Of a DNA stretch of 64,000 nucleotides, positions 1 to 12,106 are shown piece by piece. The number at the start of each line of letters is the position of its first letter. The first letter of the stretch is position 1. The translations under genes and the position numbers were made by a program. The DNA lies in contig JAWQFJ010000531.1 of NCBI GenBank assembly GCA_034096865.1, forward strand, positions 106,001 through 170,000. Reading direction: 5' to 3'. The notes under the pieces were generated by a model that was not told the DNA's origin, did no database searches, and saw only the letters and a program-made list of their open reading frames with translations. The DNA comes from Theodoxus fluviatilis (taxonomy: Eukaryota; Mollusca; Gastropoda; Cycloneritida; Neritidae).

Positions 1-129
1 AAGTTTAAGAATTTGAGCGAAGAAAAAAAGGGACTAGAACCGTGGATGAGTCATACGGGAGGAACAAGACGGAGAGTTTGTTTTTTTCGCTCTCCTTTTA
101 GGATATCTTCTTCTTCTTCTCGAACGCCA

Positions 130-2175
130 TCACACTTGGATTCTAGAGTCAAGGATGAAATGGGCTGTCTTCTGAAGAGATTCCACCCTATCGTACAGCT
201 TTTTTTGAATGCTTGCTGGTTCCGGCTAAACGTCCTCTCGCAGCAGCCGGTGGTTTCTGCATTCCTGCAGAATGTGTTCAGCCATCTGGTCGGCCTCTCC
301 ACGGGAGCACTTTGGGGATGGCACAAGTCTGAATCTCTTGTGCATGTGGTAGTTGAGTCTATTGTGCCCTATATGCAGCCTGAATATGACCACCTGTTCC
401 TGTCTGGACAGTTGGTGGTAGCTGTCCGTTGTCTTGGGTGTTCTGTACAGGGCCTTCACCATGGTGTTCATTTCTATAAGGGTGACTCTGTTCTCTTCTT
501 GGTGGTCTTCAGCTCCCAGCTTTGTCATTCTATCCGCCTCCTCATTTCCATGTATTCCACAGGGGATCCACTGCAGTACACTCCTGAAGCATGTGATGTT
601 TTGGAGTGCTTTCCGGAGTTGAGGCAGTTTGCTTGCTGTTGTTGCTTCCAAGACGGAGAGTGCGTCTGTGAGGAAGACTACCTGGGAGTCTCCGTCAAGG
701 TCTGTTTTGCTGCTGATGGTATTTGCAGCATGGATGAGGGCTTTAACCTCTGCTCTGTAGTTGGTGCAGTGGAGGCCTGTCAGTATTGCCTCTGCCTGCC
801 ATTTTCCACCTGGGTACTGGATGTATGCTCCAGCTCCCCCTCTCTTGACTGCATCTGTGGCTGACCCATCTGTGTAGGGCCTTATCCATGCTTTCTGGGG
901 GTACGTTTCATCAAGCATGGCCATTGTTAGAACTTTCTTTTTGGCGTCACAGTGCTCGTCTTTTGTGGTGTAATGGGGTACTGTGGTACGGATGGTGACG
1001 TTGTTCAGTGCAGTTTGCCAAGGTGGAGGATCGTCTTTGCGGGTAAAGGGTTCTATTTCTGCTGGCAGCAGGTCTTGATGTTTTCTCAACAGCGCTCTGC
1101 TTTCTAGTACAAAGCTGGATCTTTTCAGCCTTCCTGAGCTGAGATTCTTTACTCTGTTGTGCATCAGGTGATCCTCTGAGAACCTTGCCCTCATGTTCTG
1201 CATCACAGCTTTGCACTCCCTTCTTTTCTGTAGCGGTGGGATGCCTGTTGTTTGCTCCATCTTCTCTATAGGCGTAGATCTGACAGCGCCTGTGATGATT
1301 CGTAGGGCCTGGTTCTGGGCTCTGTCAAGGGTCTGTTGGTGCGACTGGGCAGCTGTCATCCAAGAGTTGGAGCCGTACTCTAGGTGTGGTCGTACTGTGC
1401 CCTGGTACACCATCTTGAGGATCTTCTCATTGGCTCCCCACTGTGTCGCTACCAGCTTCCTCATGATGTTCAGCTTTCTTCTGGCTTTCGCCTCTGCACT
1501 TTGCACCTGTTGTTTCCATGTCATCCTCCTGTCAAACATTACTCCCAAGTATGTTTGTTGGTCTTCATACTGTAGCAGGGTGTTGTCCAGGGTCAGTTTG
1601 CCAGGCTGAGCTTTGGTGGAGCGTGTGAATAGAGTGGCTGATGACTTCTCTTTGTTGATGGTGACACACCAGGTGGAGGTCCAATCTGTAAACTTGTCCA
1701 ATGCTAGCTGCATTCTATATGTGGCGGTTGTTGCATACTTTTCTGAGCACCAGAGCACTAGGTCATCTGCATACAGGGCTGCTTGTACACCTTTTGGTAG
1801 CTCTGGTATGATGTCATTGGTGAAGAGTATCAACAGAGTAGGTGACAATACTCCTCCTTGCGGGACTTCCTGACGCAGTAGTACACAGCGTCCATCTACC
1901 AGCACACGGGCTCTCCGGTTGTGTAGGTATGACTTGGCCCACCGGTACATGTTGCCTTGAATACCACTGCGAAGAAGCTTCACAAGGAGACCGTCCTTCC
2001 ACACCTTGTCGAAGGCCTTCTGTAGGTCTATGAAGACATCAAGCGTCATTTTCTGGGCTTGGAAGGCGTTCTCAATGACCTGGGCAAGGTGCGTGGTCTG
2101 ATCTTCTGTGCTCCTGTACCTTCTGAATCCGGCTTGTTCAGGAGCAATGATTCTCTCTGTCTCTAGTGCTGGTTG
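130..2175 (-). pseudogene. LINE reverse transcriptase palm/thumb and RNase H
   Basis: An open frame of about 689 codons runs from 2295 to 226; its useful part starts near 2175. Visible reverse transcriptase blocks are EQAGFR, FIDLQKAFDKVW (first catalytic Asp), PQGGVLSP, the catalytic YADD, and QTYLGVMFD. An RNase H domain follows with all four acidic catalytic residues: YTDGSA, NYRAEVKAL, FLTDALSVL and GNEEAD. The stretch before GNEEAD reads QWIP-CGIHGNEEAD, two residues shorter than the usual PAHCG block. A Cys/His-rich tail (C...H..L..C) follows. A TAG at 226-228 interrupts the ORF, but 31 further in-frame codons, ending at TGA 130-132, include LYDRVESLQKTAHFIL, a typical tail for this family. 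The TAG is therefore probably a nonsense mutation. Confidence 0.88.
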
Positions 2176-2471
2176 ACAATGCGCTCCATGGTCTTGCAGA
2201 TGCAGCTTATCAGGCTCATAGGTCGGTAGCTCAGAAGTTTCGTCTTGTTCTTCCCTTTCTTCAGAACAGGAATCGTTCTGGCTTCTTTCCAGCACTGAGG
2301 TACCTGGCCCTGTGACCAGCTTACGTTGAACATGTCTAGCAGCTTCCGGAGGGCTGTGTTGCCTAGGTGTTGGATCATTTCGTTGGGGATGTTATCTGGG
2401 CCTGGCGACTTCCTCTTCGTCAGTTGTTTGATGGCCTTCTTCAGTTCTTCCATGGTGATGTTCTTTTTCAT
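2163..2471 (-). pseudogene. LINE reverse transcriptase, N-terminal fingers region
   Basis: This 102-codon frame carries ELKKAIKQLTKRKSPGPDNIPNEM, the classic KSPGPD entry block of LINE reverse transcriptases, then ARTIPVLKKG and YRPMSLISCICKTMERIV. It ends at RIVNQH. The next piece of the same domain (PALETERIIAPEQAGFR) continues in another frame beginning near 2165, so a single small indel separates the two halves. Confidence 0.85.
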
Positions 2472-2871
2472 GGCTTCATAATTACTGTCATCTTTGCAGG
2501 TCCTTTCTTTTTCTTTTAGCCGGAATTTCTTCTCCAGTGTCCTTGGTATAGTGATGTTGCTCTCCTTAGCGTATGACGGAGCTAGATGTTTGCGGCATCT
2601 CTTCCTATCATTGTTCTCCCGTCTTCTGCTATGGTGATCTTCTGTTCCCTGCTTCCCTCGTCATTTAGGGCTTTGGTCAATTTCCACAGTTTGGTGGTGT
2701 CCCTCTCCACGTTAAGCTTTGCGGTCTTTTCTCTCCAGCTCTTTCTTGTGCTTTTGAGTTTTATCTTTAGGTAGCGGGCTTTCTTTTCCTGAAGTGTGAT
2801 GTTGTTTTCTTGGCTGGGTTGGTCTCACCTTCCTCTCTGGCTTGGGTCAGTTCATCGTGTGCGATATGGAG

Positions 2872-3342
2872 TTAATGTGTCCAGTAAGGGGTGTAGTTCT
2901 TCGTGGCTCTTCGTGGTATGGCTTCCTTAGCCGCCTTGATGATTCGAACGTTGAAGTTTCGCACCACGTTGTTGATGTTAGAGGTGGTACAGCCTGAGAG
3001 GGTAAGAAGGACTGGTCGGTGGTCGCTTCCTCCTAACTGTGGCCCGACGGTTCTACTCGGGTTCTTGTGTACGTCCTCGGTGCACAAGGCCAGGTCCGGG
3101 GTGGTGGTTGAATGCCAGCGGCGGGAGTAGAAGGTAGGCTGGTCAGTGGGGTCCTTTGCGAGTATCAGGTGTTTCTCGTCTTGCCACGTCTCTATATCTT
3201 CTCCCCTCCTGTCTAGCGTGTCGTATCCCCAACTCTGAGACTGGCTGTTGAAGTCTCCAGCGATGAGGAGGCCGCTGTCTGGGACCGAGATGGTGTCAAA
3301 GGATATCATCTTGTCGTTCGGGCAGTAGTAGTTAACCACCTC
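2872..3342 (-). pseudogene. LINE endonuclease, C-terminal part
   Basis: The frame continues the endonuclease fold: VVNYYCPNDK, then LIAGDFNSQSQSWGY (the GDFN block), TTPDLALCTED, and GGSDHRPVLLTL (the catalytic SDH block). All three C-terminal endonuclease blocks are present and well conserved. It lies in a different frame from the N-terminal half, so a frameshift lies near 3345. About 400 bases between 2472 and 2871 form the linker to the reverse transcriptase and contain no long open frame. Confidence 0.82.
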
Positions 3343-3397
3343 CTAGAGTGCTATCCTTGGTGGTGATTTAGGTGTTGATGTACTCTGCCTCTTCCAT

Positions 3398-3913
3398 TTA
3401 CTTCTTCTTTTCGCTGGCGTTCAGGTAGTTTCTGACCAGGGTCATCACTCCTCCTTTCTCCCGTCCTTGACGATCCCCCCTAAACACCTGGTTCCCTCTG
3501 ATCTTGAAGGGCTTCCCCTCATGGAGGTGTGTCTCTTGTATACAGCAGATGTTGATGCTGTGTTCGTGCAGAAAGGGCTCCAGTTCGGTCTTCTTGTTGG
3601 CAATTTTTTCTGCGTTCCAGTGCATGATGTTGATACTGGACTTTGATCTCTCTTTAGTCGTGGTTGGTTTTTGGTCAGTCGCTCTCCTGACTCGTCCCCT
3701 GGCTCCACAGGACGAATTCAAAGGACCACCAGTAGCTGGGGTTGGGCTCCTTCGAGGCACCGAGCCCGGCGCTGCACCTGCCTGGCGGGACTTCACAGGG
3801 CGAGCGCCATTCTCGTTATCTGTATATCCAAGTGTCATATGATTTGGCGATTGTGCGTAGTGTTGTGGTTTGTTAGAGTGCGCCGTGCGGCCCAACACAT
3901 ACGTCTTTAGCAC
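3398..3913 (-). pseudogene. LINE endonuclease, N-terminal part
   Basis: The last third of this 171-codon frame reads INIMHWNAEKI followed by ELEPFLHEHSINICCIQETHL and then GGVMTLVRNYL. These are the opening blocks of APE-type LINE endonucleases (the asparagine after W and the glutamate of QETHL). The enzyme nicks target DNA to prime reverse transcription. The first ~100 residues are low-complexity and proline/arginine-rich with no domain that I recognise. The frame stops just after NASEKKK; the continuation EEAEYI..ITTKDSTL is still readable past two stop codons, so this is a decayed copy of one continuous ORF. Confidence 0.8.
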
Positions 3914-3959
3914 TCGGGGTTTCTTTCAGGGTTACCCCACCCTTAGCTCATAGCCCAAA

Positions 3960-4145
3960 AACCTGCCATGTGAGTACAGGGGGGGGGGGAGGGGATGGTC
4001 ATATTGGTCTGGATTCTACCTTTGGACCTGTCCAGCTTGGGAAACCCTGCCAGGAGTTTGCACTCCCGCTGGCATAGCTCTTCGGGTCATGGAGACACAC
4101 AAGCCACCACACCACGCTAAGGAATGGACCGTGTGGTGGGTATTA
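3960..4145 (-). other. Structured 5' region of the LINE
   Basis: On the minus strand this region has a 9-bp stem (CCACCACAC at 4104-4112 with GTGTGGTGG at 4131-4139), and further in a nested hairpin, GCCAG ... GAGT-GCAA-ACTC ... CTGGC, around 4042-4072. GC content and pairing are much higher than in flanking DNA. The 5' ends of some LINE groups hold self-cleaving HDV-like ribozymes or internal promoters. I can see the pairing but did not establish a ribozyme fold. Confidence 0.4.
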
Positions 4146-4149
4146 GGAT

Positions 4150-4192
4150 ATTAGACTTTATTGTCTAATACGCGTCACCTAATACGCGTCAC
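4150..4192. repeat. Small palindrome and 14-bp tandem repeat at the LINE 5' boundary
   Basis: ATTAGAC-TTTATT-GTCTAAT forms a perfect 7-bp hairpin (4150-4169). It overlaps two head-to-tail copies of TAATACGCGTCACC (4166-4179 and 4180-4192). This marks the probable edge between the LINE and flanking DNA. Confidence 0.7.
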
Positions 4193-6271
4193 ATACATGC
4201 GCTTTCTTTCAGGAATCTCTCGCCCCCCCCCCCCCCTCCCTCCCGCTCGCTACAAACGCAGCGCTTGATATTCATGTCAATCGGGTGGTAGAAACTGAGA
4301 TTAGCTACCCGTACCTGCTCCTCAGTAGGGGAAGTTTACAGCTGAACCAAACTTTGCGTGGGGAACACGACTGTAAAATCCAAGCAAACGTAAAGTATGA
4401 ATAACAGTAGTAGAGATACTGCGCTTCCACCAAAAGGTGATGTGCAGATAGAGGACACATGAAAAAAATATAGGGATGAGAGAAGTGACTTCCACACCCC
4501 ACGCAAGTAATGGTATAGTTTTGCCTCTGTATGAAAGAAAAAATTCCGAACGAAGGGGAGAACCCTTTACACTCCACTTTGTTTGCATTTTATGCTGCTA
4601 TCAGCGAAAATATAACGGTAAGGACCACACAATACAATTACGGAGAGAAGGGATGGCATATCGCATGCGGTCCCCCAAAATAGCTTTCTGTTTTCATCTA
4701 CTGACATCGAAACTCGGCACCTTGTCACCTTTGATAAGATAAATGAAGTTGTGCCTACGTTTTTCCATGCATGCCAAGAAAAGTAGACCTCTCATTGAAA
4801 ACAACACTCTGTCGTCACCCGAAGAAAAACGCATTTTGCGTGCCATTCGTCCAAGCACTGCTTCCGGCAGAAGCCAAGAAGATTCGACCCCGCTATTTGC
4901 CAGCAATTTTTTGGCCGTCGCCGCTCTCCACAAATGACAGGAAATTGTCCACTGCCCACAGAAAATGTGGGCTTTGCAAATCACCACTTCCAATTTCACC
5001 TGCCTCTGTCAATCCTGCCAGAGTCACGATCTCTGCGTGCCCTGTCGTGATGGGATGGTCCGCTTGTTTGTGAGCTGCTGACGCCCAGTTCCCGCCTCGA
5101 CCCCTCGGGCTTCGTCGGCAAAGCTGATGATGTTTTCCTGGTGCCTTGCGACAAGTAATAGCCAGGAAAACGTTCGTTCCAAATTGCGCGCATTCTGACC
5201 GACATACAAAATGTTGCCTGGGCAGCAGCAACGACAGTTTCCTCATTCGGATGCTGTAATAAGTGCGTGCCAAATGGTACCGTCTGCGTGCAGTTTTGCA
5301 TGACGTTTGGCATTGCAGTTCTTTCTGTTGACAGGGACAAAAGATCGTGGGACTTCTTTCTCAACGGTTAATTTTGACGCATGCACGTTTCCAAAGCGTT
5401 TGTTTGTCATTAGCTAATTTCGGCTTGAAAGAGATAATTTGAATTCCAGAACAGTGCTGGACTGTTTCATATTTCTTTTATGTGCGCCTACTTCACGATT
5501 CCCTGACTACGTCATGCTGACGACAAACTTTTTTCCCTCATGTCTAATTCCGAATTCTGTTAAGCTTCGTGCTGCTTCTGCAATATGGAATCCTACAAGA
5601 ACAACCAATGCAGCGGTGTGTGGATCTGTCGTTTCAACATATTGAAAATGAATCACGCCTTCTAGCTTTTTGCGTATATATATATTCTATGTTGTTACCA
5701 TTTGCACTCTTGGGGACAATTGTTTCCGTTAGGGAGTAAGTCAAACTACTCCTTTAGGTCAGCTGAGGACAGAAACATGACCAAGTGATACACAATTCAT
5801 ACACACGAAGAAAGAGGCCATTAGACATCACCTCTGTACACACCTGCATACTTGCTTGTTAATATTCGTATGTACTTTTTGTTTACCCGTCTGAATTTAT
5901 GCTGATAATTCCGTCATAATTTTTCTAGTCGTATTGATAAATGTTATCAATTACACAGGTACAATGATGTTGACACATCACTCATCTTTTGGAGTATATA
6001 CCCCATCTTTTCATCTGAAAGGCAAAGTGACTGGCGGAGGGAATTGTCGACCACTGACTAGTCCTGTGGCGATCCATTGAGAAATATTGCCTCCTAAACA
6101 AGAACCATGTGCATACAAGCTACCATTCTGGAACAAAAACGAAAAGTGTACAACTTGATCATAGATCAGTTTTGTTATTGTTTAAATATGTAGACGAAAA
6201 TGCTGTCAATGTATTTTCTCATCCATATCTTTCTCTGCAACATTGACTTCCTCCCTCGCTCTCTGCCCCCA

Positions 6272-6278
<7 letters not shown>
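4193..6278. other. Unique sequence, no gene recognised
   Basis: A poly-C run lies near 4225-4242. The open frames here are short (at most about 126 codons), overlap on both strands, and match no family that I recognise. No RNA gene or transposon end was seen. Confidence 0.5.
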
Positions 6279-6339
<61 letters not shown>

Positions 6340-6486
6340 ACATATATATATAATGTATATGTATGTATATATGTATGTATATATGTGCGTGCGTGCGTGC
6401 GTGCGTGCGTGTGTGTATGTGTGTATGTACATGTTTATCTATATTTCTCTTTGTTTTTCTATTCTCTCTCTTGCTCTTTAACTCTC

Positions 6487-6551
<65 letters not shown>
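6279..6551. repeat. Compound microsatellite (CT)n-(TATG)n-(GTGC)n-(CT)n
   Basis: Two long CT runs (6279-6339 and 6491-6551) flank TATG-type and GTGC-type repeats. Long reading frames across it encode only Ser-Leu, Arg-Glu or His-Thr repeats and are not genes. Confidence 0.95.
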
Positions 6552-6555
<4 letters not shown>

Positions 6556-7330
6556 TTCCCACCAAACTCGCTAGACAAAAAAATCCCCATTTCCCGTGAT
6601 CCTCCTGACACGATTGACTCTGTGGGCATCTTCGTGAAACTGGAAGAAGGAAGCCTCCATCTCCATGCGTTCCCTGGGCGTTGCATTATAAGGAAGAGAA
6701 AATTAAAAACATAAATCAGTCTTTCCGGCTGATTTCGCGCAATCTCGAGTGGCTTCCCATGACGAGGCAGCTCGCTCCTATAGGGCCCCCAGGGAGTTGT
6801 CGTCGTGAATACCTCATTTTTACCGTCCCGTATGAAAATTGAAATTATCTTTTTGGGGGCCTTAGACTGGGATATTGTTTTCCGACAGAACCCTCCATAT
6901 AGGCAAATGGGCTTTGGTTTTTCACAGTCTACGAGATAACAAAGGCTGTCTCATCTCGGGAGGCAGATTTTCGTGAAATGCATTTTCCAAGGGAGTGCAA
7001 AAACAAGCTGGTTTATCACCGCCCCTTCCATCGTTAGCTCCCGTTCTGACATTTTCATTACCAAGCCGAAGGCAGCGGGCCATGCTATGGGAAGGGATTA
7101 AAGGGAAAACGTACTCTGGGAGTGTATCGGTGTGCGGGAACTTGGATGCATTTAAAACGTGAACTGTGTTGTCCTTGGTGTGCGAAAGGATAGAAATTGA
7201 AAAAACACACTATTGTTTGAGTCTATAAAGAAATTTATTGAGAAAAGGCCATTTTGTGAAATCAATTATTTTCCACATTTTAACAGGAAATCGGGAGCTG
7301 AATTCACTGGCTGCCGAAGAGGTCCTTGTT
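6552..7330. other. Unique sequence, no gene recognised
   Basis: Moderately GC-rich with non-repetitive texture. No exon with convincing splice sites was found. Confidence 0.4.
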
Positions 7331-7622
7331 TGAATGAATGAATGAAGGCATGAATGAATGCATGAATGAATAAATAAATGAACGAATGAATGAATGAATG
7401 AATGAATGAATGAATGAATGAATGAATGAATGAATGAATGAATGAATGAACGGATAAGACTTTACGACTTATCAGTTTCTGTAGGTTAAGGCCATTGATG
7501 ACGAACATCACCACAGCAGTTTAGAGTAAGAGAAGGTCAAGTCTAGATTTCCCTGGTTATTCGCATTTTACGAATCGCGCATGGGACGCGGTGGGTCTGT
7601 TCTTTCTCCCAATCTACAAGGG
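7331..7622 (-). mobile_element. Retroposon family 1, copy A, with (TTCA)n tail
   Basis: The minus strand from 7622 down to 7451 aligns with four other copies in this window. Shared blocks are CAGACCCACCGCGTC near the 5' end, then TTCGTAA..TGAATAAC, then ATCAATGGCCTTA, and GATAAGTCGTAAAGTC at the 3' end. Its 3' tail is a (TTCA)n array (7331-7450) instead of the (ATC)n tail seen in copies B, D and E. The ~170-bp size suggests a SINE or a short LINE 3' end. No clear pol III A and B boxes were identified. Confidence 0.72.
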
Positions 7623-7732
7623 ATAAGAGGTAACTGTAAATGGTAACATGGTAGAGAAAGTATTTGTACCATCGTCAATACAAACGCACTCGCCGAAGTA
7701 GTCGGGTAGCTGAGTTCAGAAAAGTGTAACAT

Positions 7733-7953
7733 GCTAAACGTTGAAGGTTACAAGCGTCCACCTGGGCTAAATGGAGAGTCTAGACATAGAGCTATGTGGT
7801 CTAGGTAGGCGGACATTCTGAATTTGGTTTGTTTGGCCGCCNNNGGCGGCCAAACAAACCAAATTCAGAATGTCCGCCTACCTAGACCACATAGCTCTAT
7901 GTCTAGACTCTCCATGTAGCCCAGGTGGACGCTTGTAACCCTCAACGTTTAGC
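7733..7953. repeat. Near-perfect 109-bp inverted repeat centred on an NNN gap
   Basis: Positions 7733-7841 and 7845-7953 are reverse complements with only two mismatches (7733 pairs with 7953), and the symmetry axis falls exactly on the three N bases at 7842-7844. The unit also contains an inner imperfect hairpin around CTAGACATAG / CTATGTGGTCTAG. It could be a real fold-back element whose apex failed to sequence or assemble, or an artefact in which one strand was joined to its own complement. The two mismatches argue slightly for a real repeat. Confidence 0.9.
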
Positions 7954-9544
7954 GTCCCATTTTTTTTGCAAGCTACAGATTTCAGCTTCTAGACTAAAGA
8001 CTTTCGCGTGCCAAGGTGGCAAAATCTAAGTGAAGGAGCAAGACGACAAAGCATGATTATATATCGTCAATTATATTGTCATCTGATATATAACGAGATA
8101 ATACGCTACAATGGCCGTAAAAACTACTGGAGAAACTGCAGTAGGTGTCTGGCATGGGTCATATTGACCTCCTCTACATGTATCTGAGTAGACTACGTAT
8201 ATCACAAGATCACCAACATGTTCATGGTATGAGCATCAAGGAGGATACACAACATCCGTTTGTTTAAGTGATTCAATTCTCATTTGTTATCGAAAGAATA
8301 AACGCCTACAATATATCATCACATTTTGTTGACCACATCGTGCGACTGACAGTGTGTACATATAGTATTCTGTGTTTCAAAAACTTGTATTACCTCAGAT
8401 TTGGAAGCTGGTTCAATTCTGCCCTTTGGTCACATAGTTTGAATACAAAAGAAATATTTTATCAGATAAGTACATTAATTGTTTTACGCCAATGAAACTT
8501 TGAAACATTGCTACGAAATATTTTTCAAGATTAAAAGCGAATTCAACACGCGCTTGACTAAGGAGGAGGTGATGCTGGCAAGGAAACGATCCCATGGTTG
8601 TAAGTCAAAAATACCATTTTACAGAATGCTCAGACCTCGAAGTCCTATTACAAGTTCATTTCAGGTCGATTTCCCTTGTTGATTACGAGGCTGCCATACA
8701 TATACATGAATTTCGCTTTTGGTCTGTTGTCAGACTGGTTGACTGATAGGTTTGCTGAGGTGATGTACTGTCCGAATACCTGTCTGAGACGTCTTTCTGT
8801 GTGCATGTGTGTTCAAGTCTGTGTAAAATGTCCATTAAGCTTGACGGTTAGTTTCTCGTGTCTTCAATTCCATTCTATATGCCTGATGAATCTCGCTGTC
8901 TGGAGTCGTTTTTGCCTCTCTTTCCGTCTGCCGATGCCATGTGCACAAAAGTAGGCGTAGGCCAACCACATGAACATACACGGACTCTTTGCCTCTTCAG
9001 TACTGTTGTTGAATCATGTTTACTTCCATGGGGCCTGTCAAGCTTGACAATTGTCATATATGGCTTCTTTTTTTCTTCTGTTGTCACGAAGTTTCTTTTG
9101 AAAAAGTTCTGTTTGCAGCCAGAAACAACCAGCTTGTGGCGTTATTAGACTGTCTTAAATCTGCTGGGTGATTCAGAGGATTACAAAGAGGCACTGGAAT
9201 CACGTTGCTCTCTGAGACATCTAGGCTGAATCAGCTGATTCATCTCGGATTGGATTGTTTCTCGAGAGCTATTTTCTTTCTACGAAAATAGCCCGCCGTT
9301 CATTCCTGTTTATGACCCTGTGCGAGGAACCTCTGCGTGGACTGATGACTGCTTCTAGAAAAAGGGCTCATGTAATGAGGACGATTATTTTAAAATTTGG
9401 CTCTTACTGAAAAATTGCAACTGACAGCTGGGCTTATACGATATTTGTGAAGTTTTTCAGCTCTATAAAGCGTCCTTTCCAGGTTTAGATTGTGCATGTG
9501 ATTATGCACTTTTGCCTTGATGAGAATGTTTGACCTCTCTTTTC
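7954..9544. other. Unique sequence, no gene recognised
   Basis: AT-rich to mixed composition. Reading frames up to 96 codons occur on both strands, none with recognisable protein motifs or paired splice signals. Confidence 0.4.
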
Positions 9545-10121
<577 letters not shown>

Positions 10122-12106
10122 AATCACGGCCTCTCTCTCACAAGACGAGATGTAGATTAAAAGAGATTTCCCATTTCATATATTTCGTTGCTGTCCTTAA
10201 TTCAATACACAGTGTACTCAAGCCCATACGGTCCATTCGATCAACGCTCAAGGAATATTTTCTCCTACACCGTCAGCAGCTGTAATTAATGCAATATGGA
10301 GAGTGGCGATATATTTAGCCAAAAAGCTTCGAATGTAATGGGATCGACGAGGTTCGCTCTGGATTTCGGAGTGTTCTGCTGGATGGACCACATCTTGCCC
10401 CCTTGGAAATCAATCTGTCCCTCCCCGTGCTTCCGCACTTAAGGGTCCAGGCCAATACACGTCCAAACTCCCAATAATCCGAGAGCGTTCTCGCCATAGA
10501 CGCGGAGTTTATTCTCGTGAATCTCCCAGTCTGAGGACATCTCGATGGTGGGAGTCTATTACCTCCATGTTTTTCTGCTGTATTGATTCCCACCACCGCA
10601 CTCTCTGCAGAATATTTCTGTGTCACCCGCAGCGGTGAGCACAGAAAATATTGCCATATCGCATTTAGCCATTTTTATGGAGATGTTTTTGGTCACATGT
10701 GATCACAGAGTGGGAGGAAATATGTTGAGCAAACAGCCTGCTAATGTGTCGGTGGAGTTAAAAAAAATGATCCTCCCTTGCCGACAGAGATCAAACAAAC
10801 ATGACAGGTTGAGAACCCCCCGATTCTTAGCTCTCTCTTGCAGCAAACAGAATTTAATGGACTGCAGGTTTCGTCTTTACAGCAAAGCATCTTTTCAAAT
10901 AACCGCATTGATTTCGGCTTCAGACTCGCAGAGGGATCCATTGCAATCGTTGGAGTATGCTAAAAGGTTTTGAACAGGATCTGTGCATTATTATGGATGC
11001 GAATTTTATATTAAAATGATCGTTAACAAAATCCCCTTCCAAAATTAAGTATCTTGTTTTTTCGCGGCATTTAGTTTCAAAGCCTGAATTGCTTCCTTTT
11101 AAAGACTGCATGCGCTTTCAGTCTTAATAATAATTTACAATGAAAGGATGCTGTCTGTTTCCAGTCGGAATTCATATGTGAGTCTGATACGTTTAATATC
11201 TCAATCACATCTCAGTCTAAAATTCCTACTTTTTTGTCTTCGCTTTGGCTCCTTGTGTTTTATCTGTTAAGATCCTTACGGATGATGAACAGTGAAATTC
11301 GGTTTTCCAACTCAGCTCAAACATGTGAGGGGAAAAAAGTGTTTATATCTGTCGCCATGTTTTGTGGTATAATGATCTAGCTATTTTTAACAACCCTTCC
11401 TGAAAGGCGTCTCGTTGACAATTAGTTTTCTTGGCAAACTTACTTCACAGCATCCCAGACAGTTCTGCCTATCTATTTGAGTGGTTGTCACCTAAAAGGT
11501 AAGAGCAGTGATTTTATATATCGAACCTATTACTGGCACTCAAACCGCTTTACACTCGATCAGTTCTTTACATGAGGGTCAATTACCCACAAGCGATGAC
11601 GTGAAAACTTGTCTATGGACGTCACATCGGCCACTCATCGCGCTGGCTGCGTAGCCAGCCTGCTGGAGACAGATGCGATTTTATCTTGGTAACACCTGCG
11701 GAACTGGCGGGAAACTTGGTTATTCAGGGCAGGGCGACCTTCTCATTGTGAGTCTGCCTCATCTCCGACCTGGATGCGGAGCGGTCCGGACGAGGCAGTG
11801 GCCATGCATTTTTAACGCCACGGGATTGCTGGCTCCTGGACCTCGATCAGGCCCCGGACTTCACCGACCAAGACGCACTCAGGACATTAATATGCAAGGT
11901 AGCCAACGAGGATAAAAGGTTAATTGCTTTGGCATCGGTTCCTAACGAGGCATGGAAGGCACGATAGCGTTTGCTGCGTTTTCGTTGGGATGAAAAGCAG
12001 TGTAGGAACTGAGACAAATGAAAGACACAAAAATACATTTATACCTCCGACCTTATGCATTACAAGTAGGAAACCTCACTTGTCCAGAGAAACATACACT
12101 TGCTGA
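10122..12106. other. Unique sequence, possible conserved non-coding DNA
   Basis: The stretch at about 10320-10720 is non-repetitive and GC-balanced and has no good reading frame, which fits regulatory DNA but does not prove it. A perfect 7-bp hairpin with a GCGT loop lies at about 11642-11659. Nothing else was recognised. Confidence 0.3.

Larger units (their letters stand above)
100..4140 (-). mobile_element. Non-LTR retrotransposon (LINE) with APE endonuclease, reverse transcriptase and RNase H, inactive
   Basis: Read on the minus strand, this stretch carries in order an APE-type endonuclease, a reverse transcriptase and an RNase H domain, the layout of I/Jockey-group LINEs that carry RNase H. 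Restored to one frame the coding part would run from about 3913 to 130, roughly 1,260 codons, a normal length for an EN-RT-RNH polyprotein. It is broken: in-frame stops follow the endonuclease N-terminus near 3390, there is a frame change near 3345 and another near 2165, and a TAG lies at 226-228. The 3' end is followed by a short (AAG)n-like run near 105-120. The 5' side (about 3960-4140) is GC-rich and can fold. A separate ORF1 or gag-like reading frame is not evident. Clade is not assigned further; Ingi/Nimb-like is possible. Confidence 0.88.

Noticed and set aside
13..864. 283-codon plus-strand frame
   Set aside because: Antisense to the RNase H part of the LINE, whose minus-strand motifs are unambiguous.
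9338..9365. Hammerhead ribozyme core (CTGATGA ... GAAA)
   Set aside because: The intervening bases cannot form stem II and no cleavage-site helix was seen.
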